DNA of 64,000 nucleotides from Parabacteroides merdae ATCC 43184 (lineage in GTDB: Bacteria > Bacteroidota > Bacteroidia > Bacteroidales > Tannerellaceae), in contig NZ_CP102286.1 in assembly GCF_025151215.1 (NCBI RefSeq), positions 3,534,001 to 3,598,000 on the forward strand. The letters run 5' to 3'. Both the position numbers and the translations under genes were made by a program. Below are positions 55,330 to 63,131 of this stretch, piece after piece. Every line of letters begins with the position of its first letter. The first letter of the stretch is position 1. Under the pieces are notes generated by a model, which did not search any database, was not told the DNA's origin, and saw only the letters and a list, made by a program, of their open reading frames with translations.

Positions 55330-56115
55330 TTATTTTACTTCTTCAACAGTTCCTTTGCCGATGACTTTCTGTTGTACGGCTGTCGGGCCTTTATAGCGGA
55401 TATTTCCTTTACCTACGATTGTTGCTTTTAGGTTGTCGGTCGGATGGATCTGGGCGGAACCTTTGCCTGTGATTTTACAGTTCACTTCGGGCACTGCCAC
55501 CCCGAAAGCCATGATTTCACCGTCGGTCGTGATGCTGTAGTCTGCTTCTTCGGCGTTTCCAGCTTTTAGGTTGATCGTGCCGGAACCGTTAATGCTGCAT
55601 TCCAACTTGTCGGTTTTGAGTTCATTCACGACCATATTGGCGCTACCGGACACGTTCAGGTCGAGCTTGCCGACTTCGACTTTCTGCTTTAGCTGGACGA
55701 GGCAGTTAGAGTTGGCGTTGATTTTCAATTCGTCACCCTTCAATGGGCTGTTGGCTATGAAGTTAGCATTGCCAGAGGCTTTTACCTCTTTCAGCCATTT
55801 GGAGTTAGTCTTGACGATGAATTTGGTGAAATGGTCGACTTTGGCACCTTTGAATCCAACGGTCAGGACACGGTCTTGGATATCGATGTTTACGTATGGG
55901 TGCAGGTTTTCATCTACGGTTATTTCGATATGCGGAGTAGATTCCGATTGTTCGTAGTTGAAGTCGATCACCCCGTCGAACTTGATGGCATTGAAGTCGT
56001 CGATCGTTATTTTCTTGGTCGAGAGCTTTCCGTTTCCTTTCACATGATCTGCTGCCTGGGTAGAGAAAAACATTCCCATTAGGAAAGCGATCATTAGTAA
56101 ACCTTTTGTTTTCAT
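55330..56115 (-). CDS. DUF2807 (GIN domain) exported protein, copy 1
   Basis: A 261-residue exported protein with a signal peptide (cut near AADHVKG). The DUF2807/GIN domain is a right-handed beta-helix with repeated strands such as LDLNVSGSANMVVNELKTDK and LECSINGSGTINLKAGNAEE, the hallmark of bactofilin-like solenoids. It is a paralogue of the next gene. The precise role is unknown; such proteins are common in the Bacteroidota envelope. A minus-strand TACATTTG box lies at 56167-56174. Confidence 0.9.
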   Translation of the reverse strand: MKTKGLLMIAFLMGMFFSTQAADHVKGNGKLSTKKITIDDFNAIKFDGVIDFNYEQSESTPHIEITVDENLHPYVNIDIQDRVLTVGFKGAKVDHFTKFIVKTNSKWLKEVKASGNANFIANSPLKGDELKINANSNCLVQLKQKVEVGKLDLNVSGSANMVVNELKTDKLECSINGSGTINLKAGNAEEADYSITTDGEIMAFGVAVPEVNCKITGKGSAQIHPTDNLKATIVGKGNIRYKGPTAVQQKVIGKGTVEEVK

Positions 56116-56194
56116 GTCTATCTTCTTTATGTTACACTTAGGAATGCGTTTGCCGCACTTTGGTTACAAATGTAGAATGAATTTTATAGAAATA

Positions 56195-57004
56195 CTAATT
56201 CTTTTTGATCGAACCTCCGCCTATGACGCTTTTGCTTAGCTCTGGATCGCCTTCATATTGTATATGGCCACCGCCGGCTATACTGGCATCCAGTTGTTCG
56301 GACGCATGTACTTCGATGTCTCCGCCACCGGCTACGCTGCATTCCGCTTTCCGAAGGACACATCCGAAAGCACTGATATCCCCACCGCCAGCTACGCTCA
56401 GATCTCCTCTTTCTGCCTCTCCTTTGAGCAGGATGGAACCACTGCCTGCCACGCTACAATCCAGGTTGTCTACTTTCAGTTGGGTTGCGTTGATATCTCC
56501 TGATCCAGCCACGCTAAAGTTGATTTTGCGCGCTTCCAGCTGCTTATCGAAGTTTATTGTGCTGCTTCCGGCAATACTGATATCCAGTTTGTCGGTTTTA
56601 AGAGGGCTTTTGGCGATAAACTCTCCGCCTCCTACTGCACTTATCTCTTTCAGTTCACGGGAGCTGGTCTTTATCTCGCATACGGTCGGTTGGAGATTGA
56701 GTCCGTAAGAATTTCCGTTAAAATATTTTTTTTCATTTTTGGGCTGTATGATCAATGTCTTGCCCTTTATCTTTATGTCGAGGTGGGGTAGTATGTTCTC
56801 GTCTATTGTTATCTTAAAAAAGGGGGAGGCGTTGGATTGTTCATATTTGATGTTTACTTTTCCTACATATGAGATCTCATCATAATCGGATATGGAAATT
56901 TCTTTCGTGATGATGTTCCCGTCCCCTTTTATTGTATTCTGGGCAAATCCGTTAGTTGTCAGCAACCAGATACAAACCATAAAGAAAAATGCTTTTGTTT
57001 TCAT
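56195..57004 (-). CDS. DUF2807 (GIN domain) exported protein, copy 2
   Basis: A 269-residue paralogue of the neighbour, with a signal peptide ending FAQ near residue 22. The solenoid repeats are even more regular (KINFSVAGSGDINATQLKVD, LDCSVAGSGSILLKGEAERG, AECSVAGGGDIEVHASEQLD). The first ~110 residues match copy 1 in order (IKGDGNIITKEISISDYDEI). Its first half is more AT-rich than copy 1. The two genes are 79 bases apart; copy 2 lies first in the direction of transcription. Confidence 0.9.
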   Translation of the reverse strand: MKTKAFFFMVCIWLLTTNGFAQNTIKGDGNIITKEISISDYDEISYVGKVNIKYEQSNASPFFKITIDENILPHLDIKIKGKTLIIQPKNEKKYFNGNSYGLNLQPTVCEIKTSSRELKEISAVGGGEFIAKSPLKTDKLDISIAGSSTINFDKQLEARKINFSVAGSGDINATQLKVDNLDCSVAGSGSILLKGEAERGDLSVAGGGDISAFGCVLRKAECSVAGGGDIEVHASEQLDASIAGGGHIQYEGDPELSKSVIGGGSIKKN

Positions 57005-57133
57005 GTCTTGTTATATTTTCGTTTATTTTCTTTTATAGACGAGAGGGGGCATATTACGGTTGCATATTTTCTTTACTTTTTGATGAATTAGTTTTTATTA
57101 TATGCTTTACAACACAAATTAGTACTTTAACTA

Positions 57134-57285
57134 TTGACGAATTAGGAAAAGCCCGTATCTTTGTATCGTGGTTTTTTCATAATAGTATTAGATTTAAGGT
57201 TAACAAAGTTGGTTAGGGGTTGTCGTGAGACAGCCTTTAATTTTTTATAGGATTTCTGTACTACAGAAATATTTTCTATTTCCTG
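57134..57285 (+). ncRNA. Putative small RNA, copy 1, with promoter and terminator
   Basis: The promoter has TTG 57134-57136, a 19-base spacer and TATCTTTG 57156-57163, so transcription should start near 57169. The next ~75 bases are almost identical to 61682-61768 (85 of 87 bases). They contain the stem GGTTGTC (57218-57224)/GACAGCC (57229-57235) with a GTGA loop. An ATTTCTGT/ACAGAAAT hairpin (57252-57270) and TATTTTCTATTT would end it. It runs antisense over the last ~100 bases of the DUF6807 gene. The layout resembles Rfam-type Bacteroidales RNAs, but I cannot name the family. Confidence 0.7.
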
Positions 57286-58203
57286 GTTGGAAAGATAATC
57301 TCCGTCCTTTATCAAAATCTGATGGGTGAAAGTGATGGAATCCTCTTTTTTTAGCAGGATTTGAACTTTTTCCGCCTGTTTATCGAAACACCGTCCTCCC
57401 AGGTTATTAATCGCAAACAGGCCGTATTCACGTGCATGCGACCAACCCGGATAATTGGGATTTTCAGGATGGTCTATGATAGCTATCGATATTTTCTCAT
57501 CTTTTATCTTCCCGTTCAAAACAACCCAAGCCGAACGTTTTCCCCAAACATCGTTACCGGTATCTCCTTCTTTATTTTGATAGATTCCGGAAATGTCGGC
57601 TTCAAGGTTTCGATCTAAACGCATACCGAGTAAGCCTTCTTTATTTTCCGTAATGAAAATAGAATCGTTGAAAGCAGTCAGTGTAGTGGTTCGCTGAATG
57701 CCTCTTTCGTGTGGCTTACCGGTGAATGCGTAGGTGGTTTTTTCTTTTAGTAGGATATATCCATTGTGGTTTGTCCAATTTGCTTCGACTGTAAATTGGT
57801 TTTCTTTTTCGTTTATATTTTTGATGCCGGTAAACCGGATAATGCCGTAATGTTCTTTTTTATCGAGGGGAATGCGATTCGAATTATTCCAAAAATCCAA
57901 TCCGTTGATGCTTCCGAAGCTAAACCATAGTCCCATCTGATGAGGATGGTCTGTCCGTTCATCGGCTTTCGGGCGGGCAGGATAGCCGCGAGTAATTTCG
58001 GTACCGGATGCAGTATAGATAGGATAAAGGACTTGTTTATATAAAGTGTCAGAGTAAAGAAATTCTGTAAAAAGAGTCTGGTCTATGTATATGCTTATTT
58101 TTTGTGAGTCGGGCTTCTCTATAAAGTGTATGTGTGAATCCTGACCTATTACAGAATTGCAATAAGACAGAGAGAAGAGGATAAGTAGAATCAGTTTGTT
58201 CAT
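57142..58203 (-). CDS. DUF6807 (PmoA-like) exported protein; 3' end overlaps a repeated RNA element
   Basis: A 353-residue exported protein with a signal peptide (cut near VIGQ). The DUF6807 pattern is clear: PIYTASGTEITRGYPARPKA near residue 62, DERTDHPHQMGLWFSFG, SAWVVLNGK, and HPENPNYPGWSHAREYGLFA near residue 245. It may be a sugar-related oxidoreductase or hydrolase; function not known. The natural domain end is about residue 320. The last ~33 residues (from KLKAVSRQPL) are encoded by the complement of the small RNA element at 57156-57242, so the original stop was probably lost when that element arrived. The oxidoreductase gene upstream is 100 bases away, with a hairpin between. Confidence 0.85.
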   Translation of the reverse strand: MNKLILLILFSLSYCNSVIGQDSHIHFIEKPDSQKISIYIDQTLFTEFLYSDTLYKQVLYPIYTASGTEITRGYPARPKADERTDHPHQMGLWFSFGSINGLDFWNNSNRIPLDKKEHYGIIRFTGIKNINEKENQFTVEANWTNHNGYILLKEKTTYAFTGKPHERGIQRTTTLTAFNDSIFITENKEGLLGMRLDRNLEADISGIYQNKEGDTGNDVWGKRSAWVVLNGKIKDEKISIAIIDHPENPNYPGWSHAREYGLFAINNLGGRCFDKQAEKVQILLKKEDSITFTHQILIKDGDYLSNQEIENISVVQKSYKKLKAVSRQPLTNFVNLKSNTIMKKPRYKDTGFS

Positions 58204-58242
58204 GGAGTAAAAATAATTAAAATGGGCTAAAAAGAAGGGCTA

Positions 58243-58285
58243 AACCTACCCTGTCCCCACACTTGACGCGGGGACAGGGTAGGTT
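58243..58285. repeat. Perfect 16-bp palindrome with CTTGACGC loop
   Basis: AACCTACCCTGTCCCC (58243-58258) pairs perfectly with GGGGACAGGGTAGGTT (58270-58285), with an 11-base loop. It shares the core CTTGACGCGGG with the element in queG. It lies between two co-oriented genes and may also modulate transcription there. Confidence 0.8.
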
Positions 58286-58303
58286 GACATCCTCTTTGAA
58301 TGT

Positions 58304-59692
58304 TTATAAGATACGTTTATACAACTTCTTTTCCTGTGGTTGGATCGATGTTAAATCTGCAATTTTTACCGGTTGTCCGGATGCTATACTGTTGCGGGCC
58401 GCGATTCCGACCAGACAGGCCAAAGCTCCGTCGCGGGTATTTGCACACTGTTGGAACGGATCGTCGATATTGGGCAGGAATATCTGGTCTTTTAATAATG
58501 CATCCCCGCCGCCATGTCCGGATGTTCCGAACGGAATCTGGATATATTGCCGTTTATTGAAGTTCTTGAACAAAACGATTTCGTCATAATTGGCATCCGA
58601 TGTCGGTTTGGATTCCTGAATCCAGGCTTCCAGACGTCCTTTTGTTCCGTTGAATGCAATCCGGTAACCTTCGTATGGAGAATAGGTTGTCAACGAATAG
58701 GCTACTTGTACACCATTTTTATATTTGATTGTTGCTGCCATTTTGTCGAAGATGTTTACATCTTTTTTGAACACACAACCGTCGCGCAGGTAACCGTCGT
58801 GCTTTTCATTGGCCACGTACAGTTCCATGTAGTTCTTGTTCTTGGTGATGTCAAAAAAGAACTTGCATTTGTCTGTATGCGGGCATGTACGGCAGTTTTC
58901 TGCCCGTATGGTTCCATTCTTTCCATAATGGTTGAGAGCCCCAAGCGCATAAACACTTTCGGGATCGCTGTCGATCCACCAGTTCAGGAGGTCGAAATGA
59001 TGGCTGGCTTTGTGTACCCATAACGAACCGCTACATTCAACGAGCCTGTGCCAGCGGCGGAAATAATCGGCTCCGTGTGAGGTATCCAGATACCAGTGGA
59101 AATCGACGGAAGTGATATCACCGATTTCTCCGGCACGAAGCAGTTCCCATATTTTTGCCCGGTGAGGGGAATAACGGTAGTTGAACGTGACCCGGCATGT
59201 CTTGCCCGTCCGCTTTTCAGCATCCAGAATCGCTTGGATTTTCTTTTCATCGGTCGTCATCGGTTTTTCCGTGATAATGTCGGCTCCCAACTCCATTCCC
59301 CGGATAATGAATTGATGGTGTGTGCTGTCCATTGTCGTGACAATCAATACATCCGGTTTTGTCTCGTTTATCATTTTTTCAAAATCGGTATATGTCGGAC
59401 AAGAAGTGCCGATGATACGTTTGCCGGTTTCAACACGTCCTTCGTTTTTATCGCAAAGGCCTACGAACTCAAGGTAATCAGGATAACTTTTCAGAATGTC
59501 CCTTCCCCACATGGATGTCCCGCGGCCCCCTGTCCCGACAAGTGCGATCCGGAGTTTTTTACCTGTCGGTGCTGAAATACCGGTAGTTTTTGCTTTTATA
59601 TCAGATAAGGGATTGAGCAAGGCCGTTCCGGCAATCGCCCCTGTGGTTGCAAGAAAATGTCTTCTTGACATTTGGTTTGTTGTGTTATGCAT
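58304..59692 (-). CDS. Gfo/Idh/MocA-family oxidoreductase with Tat-type signal
   Basis: A 462-residue exported oxidoreductase. ATG 59692 is preferred (then SRRHFLATTGAIAGTALLN, a twin-arginine-like leader); ATG 59671 (MSRRHF) is an alternative. The Rossmann motif LRIALVGTGGRGTSMWGRD is near residue 42, and the conserved ADIITEKPMTTDEKK near residue 130 carries the family Lys. The C-terminal domain contains WVHKASHHFDLLNWWI and a Cys-rich loop (CRTCPHTDKCKF). It would act on sugars or glycosides. It is probably co-transcribed with DUF6807, from a promoter at 59795. Confidence 0.9.
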   Translation of the reverse strand: MHNTTNQMSRRHFLATTGAIAGTALLNPLSDIKAKTTGISAPTGKKLRIALVGTGGRGTSMWGRDILKSYPDYLEFVGLCDKNEGRVETGKRIIGTSCPTYTDFEKMINETKPDVLIVTTMDSTHHQFIIRGMELGADIITEKPMTTDEKKIQAILDAEKRTGKTCRVTFNYRYSPHRAKIWELLRAGEIGDITSVDFHWYLDTSHGADYFRRWHRLVECSGSLWVHKASHHFDLLNWWIDSDPESVYALGALNHYGKNGTIRAENCRTCPHTDKCKFFFDITKNKNYMELYVANEKHDGYLRDGCVFKKDVNIFDKMAATIKYKNGVQVAYSLTTYSPYEGYRIAFNGTKGRLEAWIQESKPTSDANYDEIVLFKNFNKRQYIQIPFGTSGHGGGDALLKDQIFLPNIDDPFQQCANTRDGALACLVGIAARNSIASGQPVKIADLTSIQPQEKKLYKRIL

Positions 59693-59794
59693 GGTAATGA
59701 TGTTTTGTATGTTTTTGTGGTCTGTTTTTAGATTTTCGATGATTTCATATTCAGCTATACTTGAATTTTTCTCGAATAGTTCCTCCGAACATTG

Positions 59795-59824
59795 CAAATA
59801 TATGCAATTTTGGGGCATTGGCAA
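59795..59824 (-). promoter_or_regulatory. Promoter of the oxidoreductase-DUF6807 operon
   Basis: On the minus strand the -7 box is TATATTTG (59795-59802), with TTG 19 bases upstream (complement of CAA at 59822-59824). The leader would be about 95 bases. Confidence 0.6.
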
Positions 59825-59920
59825 AGATCGAATGAATATCTTTGGGGAGGCTATCAATGCTTTTTTATCGGGATTATTCCGTTATTCGCCGGGATTTAGT
59901 AGTTACTGACCGTTTTTTTA

Positions 59921-59951
59921 TTGTGTAAGCGGTTATGTGGCGGTAGTTTTG
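59921..59951 (+). promoter_or_regulatory. Promoter of the LiaF-like/LytTR operon
   Basis: TTG (59921-59923) and TAGTTTTG (59944-59951) have a 20-base spacer. The start codon of the LiaF-like gene is 23 bases downstream. Confidence 0.65.
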
Positions 59952-59974
59952 CAACAAATTAAAAATGTACGAGT

Positions 59975-60736
59975 ATGAGAACGAATCAACAAGGGAATTT
60001 TATCAGAGGCGGTTATCCCAGCCACAGTAGACTGAACACGGTTACGACAGCTGCTGTGTTTATCATAGTAGGTCTGTTGTTTCTTGGGCGGAATTTCGGG
60101 ATAATAGACTCTGATCTGTTCGGTATCCTGGTTTCCTGGCAGATGTTGCTGATTGTGGTTGGCGTTGTCAATTTGATTAAACGGCATTTCTTCGGGGGAG
60201 TGATTACGATTGCCATAGGAGCCTATTTCCTATTGCCGGAAATAAGCTGGGTAGAGGGCGAATGGCTCGATATGTTCTGGCCGGTATTGTTTATTTTTGT
60301 GGGAATCATGATACTCTTTAAACCGGAACGTCACCACTTCAATGCTCATTGGGATGGCAGAAGGCCGGAGTATACAAAAGAGGTATATGGTTCTGAAGAC
60401 GGTTTTATCGTATCGGACAATACTTTTGGATCGGTTCAGCAGATTGTTTTGGACCCTGTGTTCAGAGGGGCACGACTTAGGAATGCGTTTGGTGGGACTG
60501 TCCTGGATTTACGGAGGAGCAAGCTGGAAGCTCCCCAGACGTTTATAGATATCGACTGTACTTTTGGAGGGGTCGAGATTTATTTGCCGTCGGATTGGAA
60601 TTTGCTGACGCAGATTGATGCATTTATCGGCGGATGTGACGATAAACGCTATAATTCGTCTGTGGAGATAGACAAGGAACACATTTTGATCGTGAGAGGA
60701 AAAGTCTCTTTCGGAGGTATTGAGTTTAAAAGTTGA
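59975..60736 (+). CDS. LiaF-like membrane protein (DUF5668 plus C-terminal beta domain)
   Basis: A 253-residue protein. The first ~120 residues hold about four hydrophobic helices of DUF5668 type (AAVFIIVGLLFLGRNFGI, VSWQMLLIVVGVVNLI, MFWPVLFIFVGIMILF). The C-terminal half is beta-rich, with a FGSVQQIVLDPVF motif and FGGVEIYLPSDWN, matching the LiaF/cell-wall-active-antibiotics-response domain. LiaF-like proteins sense or transmit envelope stress. It is 3 bases upstream of a membrane LytTR regulator and near two DUF2807 genes. Confidence 0.87.
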   Translation: MRTNQQGNFIRGGYPSHSRLNTVTTAAVFIIVGLLFLGRNFGIIDSDLFGILVSWQMLLIVVGVVNLIKRHFFGGVITIAIGAYFLLPEISWVEGEWLDMFWPVLFIFVGIMILFKPERHHFNAHWDGRRPEYTKEVYGSEDGFIVSDNTFGSVQQIVLDPVFRGARLRNAFGGTVLDLRRSKLEAPQTFIDIDCTFGGVEIYLPSDWNLLTQIDAFIGGCDDKRYNSSVEIDKEHILIVRGKVSFGGIEFKS

Positions 60737-60739
60737 TTT

Positions 60740-61537
60740 ATGCAGACGCATCCATTTATAGGGTCGGTCATCAATCGCGTGATGGGGATTACCCTGTCGG
60801 TTGTGGCCTGGATGATGTGTTCATGGCTCCTGTTCTGCTATGGAGGAGAGGAGATATGGATAGCCTGCCTGGATGGATTGGTCTCTGTCGGATTATTGGC
60901 TGCCGCCGGTTTCCTGTACGGATATGTTGACGGGACTATTCATGCTCTGCAAATACAGGTCGCATTGGCGGTATTGGTTCAGGCGATCAGTCTGGCAGGG
61001 GCTTTCGAGCTACAGGTGCTTTTGGAACGAGGAAATGCCGGTGATTTTATGGATAGTGTTTCCCTCCGTCTGGTCTTTGGCATATTATGCTGGATCATCC
61101 TGTTGCAATGGTATCGGATGAACCGGACGGATGAATCGGATTTTGAGGAGATATCCGGAACTGAGGCGGATAAGGGACAAGAAGAAGCGGTTCCCGCTGG
61201 TGAAACTTTTCTGGATCGCGTAGCGGTAAAAGACGGTTCCCGCATTCATATCATCCATCTCGAGGAACTGTTATATCTGCAAGCCGGAGGCGATTATGTG
61301 ACGATTTTTACTCCGGATGGCCAGTATGTGAAGGAACAGACGATGAAATATTTTGAGACACATCTTCCACCTGCTCTGTTTGTGCGGATTCACCGTTCTT
61401 GCATTGTCAATACCGAACAGATTTTACGAGTGGAGCTATTCGGAAAAGAAAATTATCAGGTCCGTTTGAAAAACGGAGTTTGTTTGCGGGCAAGCAATGC
61501 CGGTTATAAGCTCCTGAAAGAGCGTCTTTCTCTTTAA
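60740..61537 (+). CDS. Membrane-anchored LytTR DNA-binding regulator
   Basis: A 265-residue protein. The N-terminal ~130 residues contain four hydrophobic helices (VMGITLSVVAWMMCSWLLFC, LVSVGLLAAAGFLYGYV, LAVLVQAISLAGAFELQVLL, LVFGILCWIILLQWY). After an acidic linker the C-terminal ~105 residues are a LytTR domain (VKDGSRIHIIHLEELLYLQA near residue 166, FVRIHRSCIVNTEQI near residue 220). There is no receiver domain and no adjacent kinase, so this is a one-component membrane regulator, probably acting with the LiaF-like protein. Confidence 0.9.
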   Translation: MQTHPFIGSVINRVMGITLSVVAWMMCSWLLFCYGGEEIWIACLDGLVSVGLLAAAGFLYGYVDGTIHALQIQVALAVLVQAISLAGAFELQVLLERGNAGDFMDSVSLRLVFGILCWIILLQWYRMNRTDESDFEEISGTEADKGQEEAVPAGETFLDRVAVKDGSRIHIIHLEELLYLQAGGDYVTIFTPDGQYVKEQTMKYFETHLPPALFVRIHRSCIVNTEQILRVELFGKENYQVRLKNGVCLRASNAGYKLLKERLSL

Positions 61538-61658
61538 GAAAGAGGAATTGAAATGTTAATTTTAGCAGAATTTGATACCATTGTGTAAAGTTTTGCCCTT
61601 TGTAACACTTTTTATTGCAAAGCTCTTCCGGACTTAACATATATTGTCTGTAAAAGGC

Positions 61659-61799
61659 TTGACAAACGGTCTTGACGCATGTATCTTTGCATTGTGGTTT
61701 TTTCATAATAGTATTAGATTTAAGGTTAACAAAGTTGGTTAGGGGTTGTCGTGAGACAGCCTTTAATTGTTTATAGAGGGGAGCTTTTCCCCTTTTTTA
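61659..61799 (+). ncRNA. Putative small RNA, copy 2, with promoter and terminator
   Basis: TTG (61659-61661) and TATCTTTG (61682-61689) with a 20-base spacer give a start near 61695. Bases 61682-61768 match copy 1 at 57156-57242 except at two positions, both just after the -7 box. The GGTTGTC-GTGA-GACAGCC stem-loop is kept. A different terminator follows: AGGGGA (61777-61782) with TCCCCT (61788-61793) and a T-run. Mature length would be about 100 nt. Confidence 0.75.
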
Positions 61800-61830
61800 T
61801 TTTTCATATGACGGATCTTGTTATGTTTTG

Positions 61831-61883
61831 GCTTCACCTTGTCCTTTCACTCTTTGATTATCAAAGTGTACAAGGGTGAAGGT
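61831..61883. repeat. Long imperfect hairpin with TTCACC/GGTGAA units
   Basis: CTTCACCTTGT pairs with ACAAGGGTGAAG. An inner CACTCTTTGA/TCAAAGTG stem closes on ATTA. Further CTTCACCTT and TTTCACCC units follow to about 61925. Confidence 0.6.
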
Positions 61884-62076
61884 GAACATCGGGACTGCCT
61901 TCACCTTAAAAATTTGCTTTCACCCAGTGTCTCGTCCTGAAATAGGTTGACTATGCTCCCCCTTCTGTCTCTTATCCGAAGCAACCTATTTAAGTGAAAA
62001 ATAAAGAGATTATGAATGTGTATAATGGTTTAATATATAATCATTTAATGTTTGTCTTATATCCTTCTATCTTATC

Positions 62077-62171
62077 GACCTAAGTCGAAAACCTTTTTGC
62101 CCATTGTCGAAAGCCTTTTTGCCCAAGGTCGAAAAGGTATTCGACTTAGGTCAAAAGCTCTATGGCATTAT
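62077..62171. repeat. 22-bp tandem array with GTCGAAA head
   Basis: GTCGAAA starts at 62084, 62106 and 62128, and GTCAAAA at 62150, exactly 22 bp apart. The first two units agree at 19 of 22 bases. The block is bordered by a complementary pair GACCTAAGTCGAA (62077-62089) and TTCGACTTAGGTC (62140-62152). Confidence 0.85.
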
Positions 62172-62348
62172 AGTTTGGCGATAGAAGCATGGCAGTTGTA
62201 GCTTTATAACACACTTTCCGTACTCGGTTTACTTTTTCCGGTGAAGGCGGTTGGCAGATTATGGCGAAAAAACAAACAGATAGTGTGTAGTCAACCTTCG
62301 TTTGTTTAAAAAGAACGTGTATCTTTATCTTCAAATAACTGGAATGTG

Positions 62349-63131
62349 ATGGAATTACGAACAGAGAATGTGACGCGTTATATCATGCCTCTTCGGGAAG
62401 GCGGATCGTTGCCGGCATTGGCGGAAGCTGATGACGAGTTTAAATATGTCGTGAAGTTCCGTGGGGCAGGCCATGGGACGAAAGCGTTGATAGCCGAGCT
62501 GATTGGCGGTGAGATAGCCCGTGCACTTGGTTTCCGGGTTCCCGAGCTGGTCTTTCTGAATCTGGACGAAGCTTTCGGGCGTACCGAAGGTGATGAGGAA
62601 ATCCAGGATCTGCTGCAAGGCAGCCGGGGATTAAACCTCGGCCTGCATTTTCTGTCGGGAGCTCTTACTTACGACCCGGTAGTGACGAAGGTCGGGGCTG
62701 AGTTGGCGTCCCGTATCGTGTGGCTGGATGCGTTTCTGACCAATGTAGACCGTACATTCCGGAATACCAATATGCTGATGTGGCATAAGGAACTGTGGCT
62801 GATCGATCATGGCGCTTCGCTTTATTTCCATTATTCATGGGTGAACTGGCAAAAGCATGCCGTAAGTCCGTTCGTGCAGGTCAAAGATCACGTGCTGTTG
62901 CCCGAAGCTTCCGGGTTGGAAGAGGCAGATGCCGAGATGAAACGCCTGCTGACGGAAGAGAAGATCCGGGAGATCGTGGCTCTGATTCCCGACGACTGGT
63001 TGCACTGGAGTGAAAGTCCCGGTAGGCCGCAAGAGATAAGAGAGATTTATATCCGGTTCTTATGTGAGAGACTGGCACATTCCGAAACATTTATAAAAGA
63101 AGCACAAGATGCAAGGAAAGCACTTATATGA
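62349..63131 (+). CDS. HipA-like kinase family protein
   Basis: A 260-residue protein of the short HipA-like group (HipA_2 type). I take ATG 62349 as the start; a GTG at 62346 is one codon earlier. The nucleotide-binding part includes KYVVKFRGAGHGTKALIAEL near residue 32. The catalytic-type segment LDAFLTNVDRTFRNTNML near residue 125 has the D-x4-N pattern, and WLIDHGASLYF near residue 148 has the metal Asp. It lacks the N-terminal domain of classical HipA toxins and has no HipB-type partner. It overlaps a DUF3037 gene by 23 bases; this pair recurs in bacteria and is of unknown function. Confidence 0.85.
   Translation: MELRTENVTRYIMPLREGGSLPALAEADDEFKYVVKFRGAGHGTKALIAELIGGEIARALGFRVPELVFLNLDEAFGRTEGDEEIQDLLQGSRGLNLGLHFLSGALTYDPVVTKVGAELASRIVWLDAFLTNVDRTFRNTNMLMWHKELWLIDHGASLYFHYSWVNWQKHAVSPFVQVKDHVLLPEASGLEEADAEMKRLLTEEKIREIVALIPDDWLHWSESPGRPQEIREIYIRFLCERLAHSETFIKEAQDARKALI

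Larger units (their letters stand above)
61538..62348. other. 811-bp gene-free region with a small RNA and three repeat structures
   Basis: The region contains the second small RNA locus (61659-61799); a long TTCACC/GGTGAA hairpin (61831-61883) with more TTCACC units to 61925; an inverted pair AATAGGTTG/CAACCTATT (61940-61948, 61982-61990) that may mark an old insertion-sequence end; and a 22-bp array (62077-62171). No protein gene is supported. Confidence 0.75.

Noticed and set aside
61407..61706. 99-codon minus-strand frame starting MKKPQCKDTC inside the second small RNA locus
   Set aside because: Both copies of the element carry a plus-strand promoter and terminator, while the minus-strand frames diverge at once (copy 1 reads MKKPRYKDTGFS and stops), so no conserved peptide is supported.
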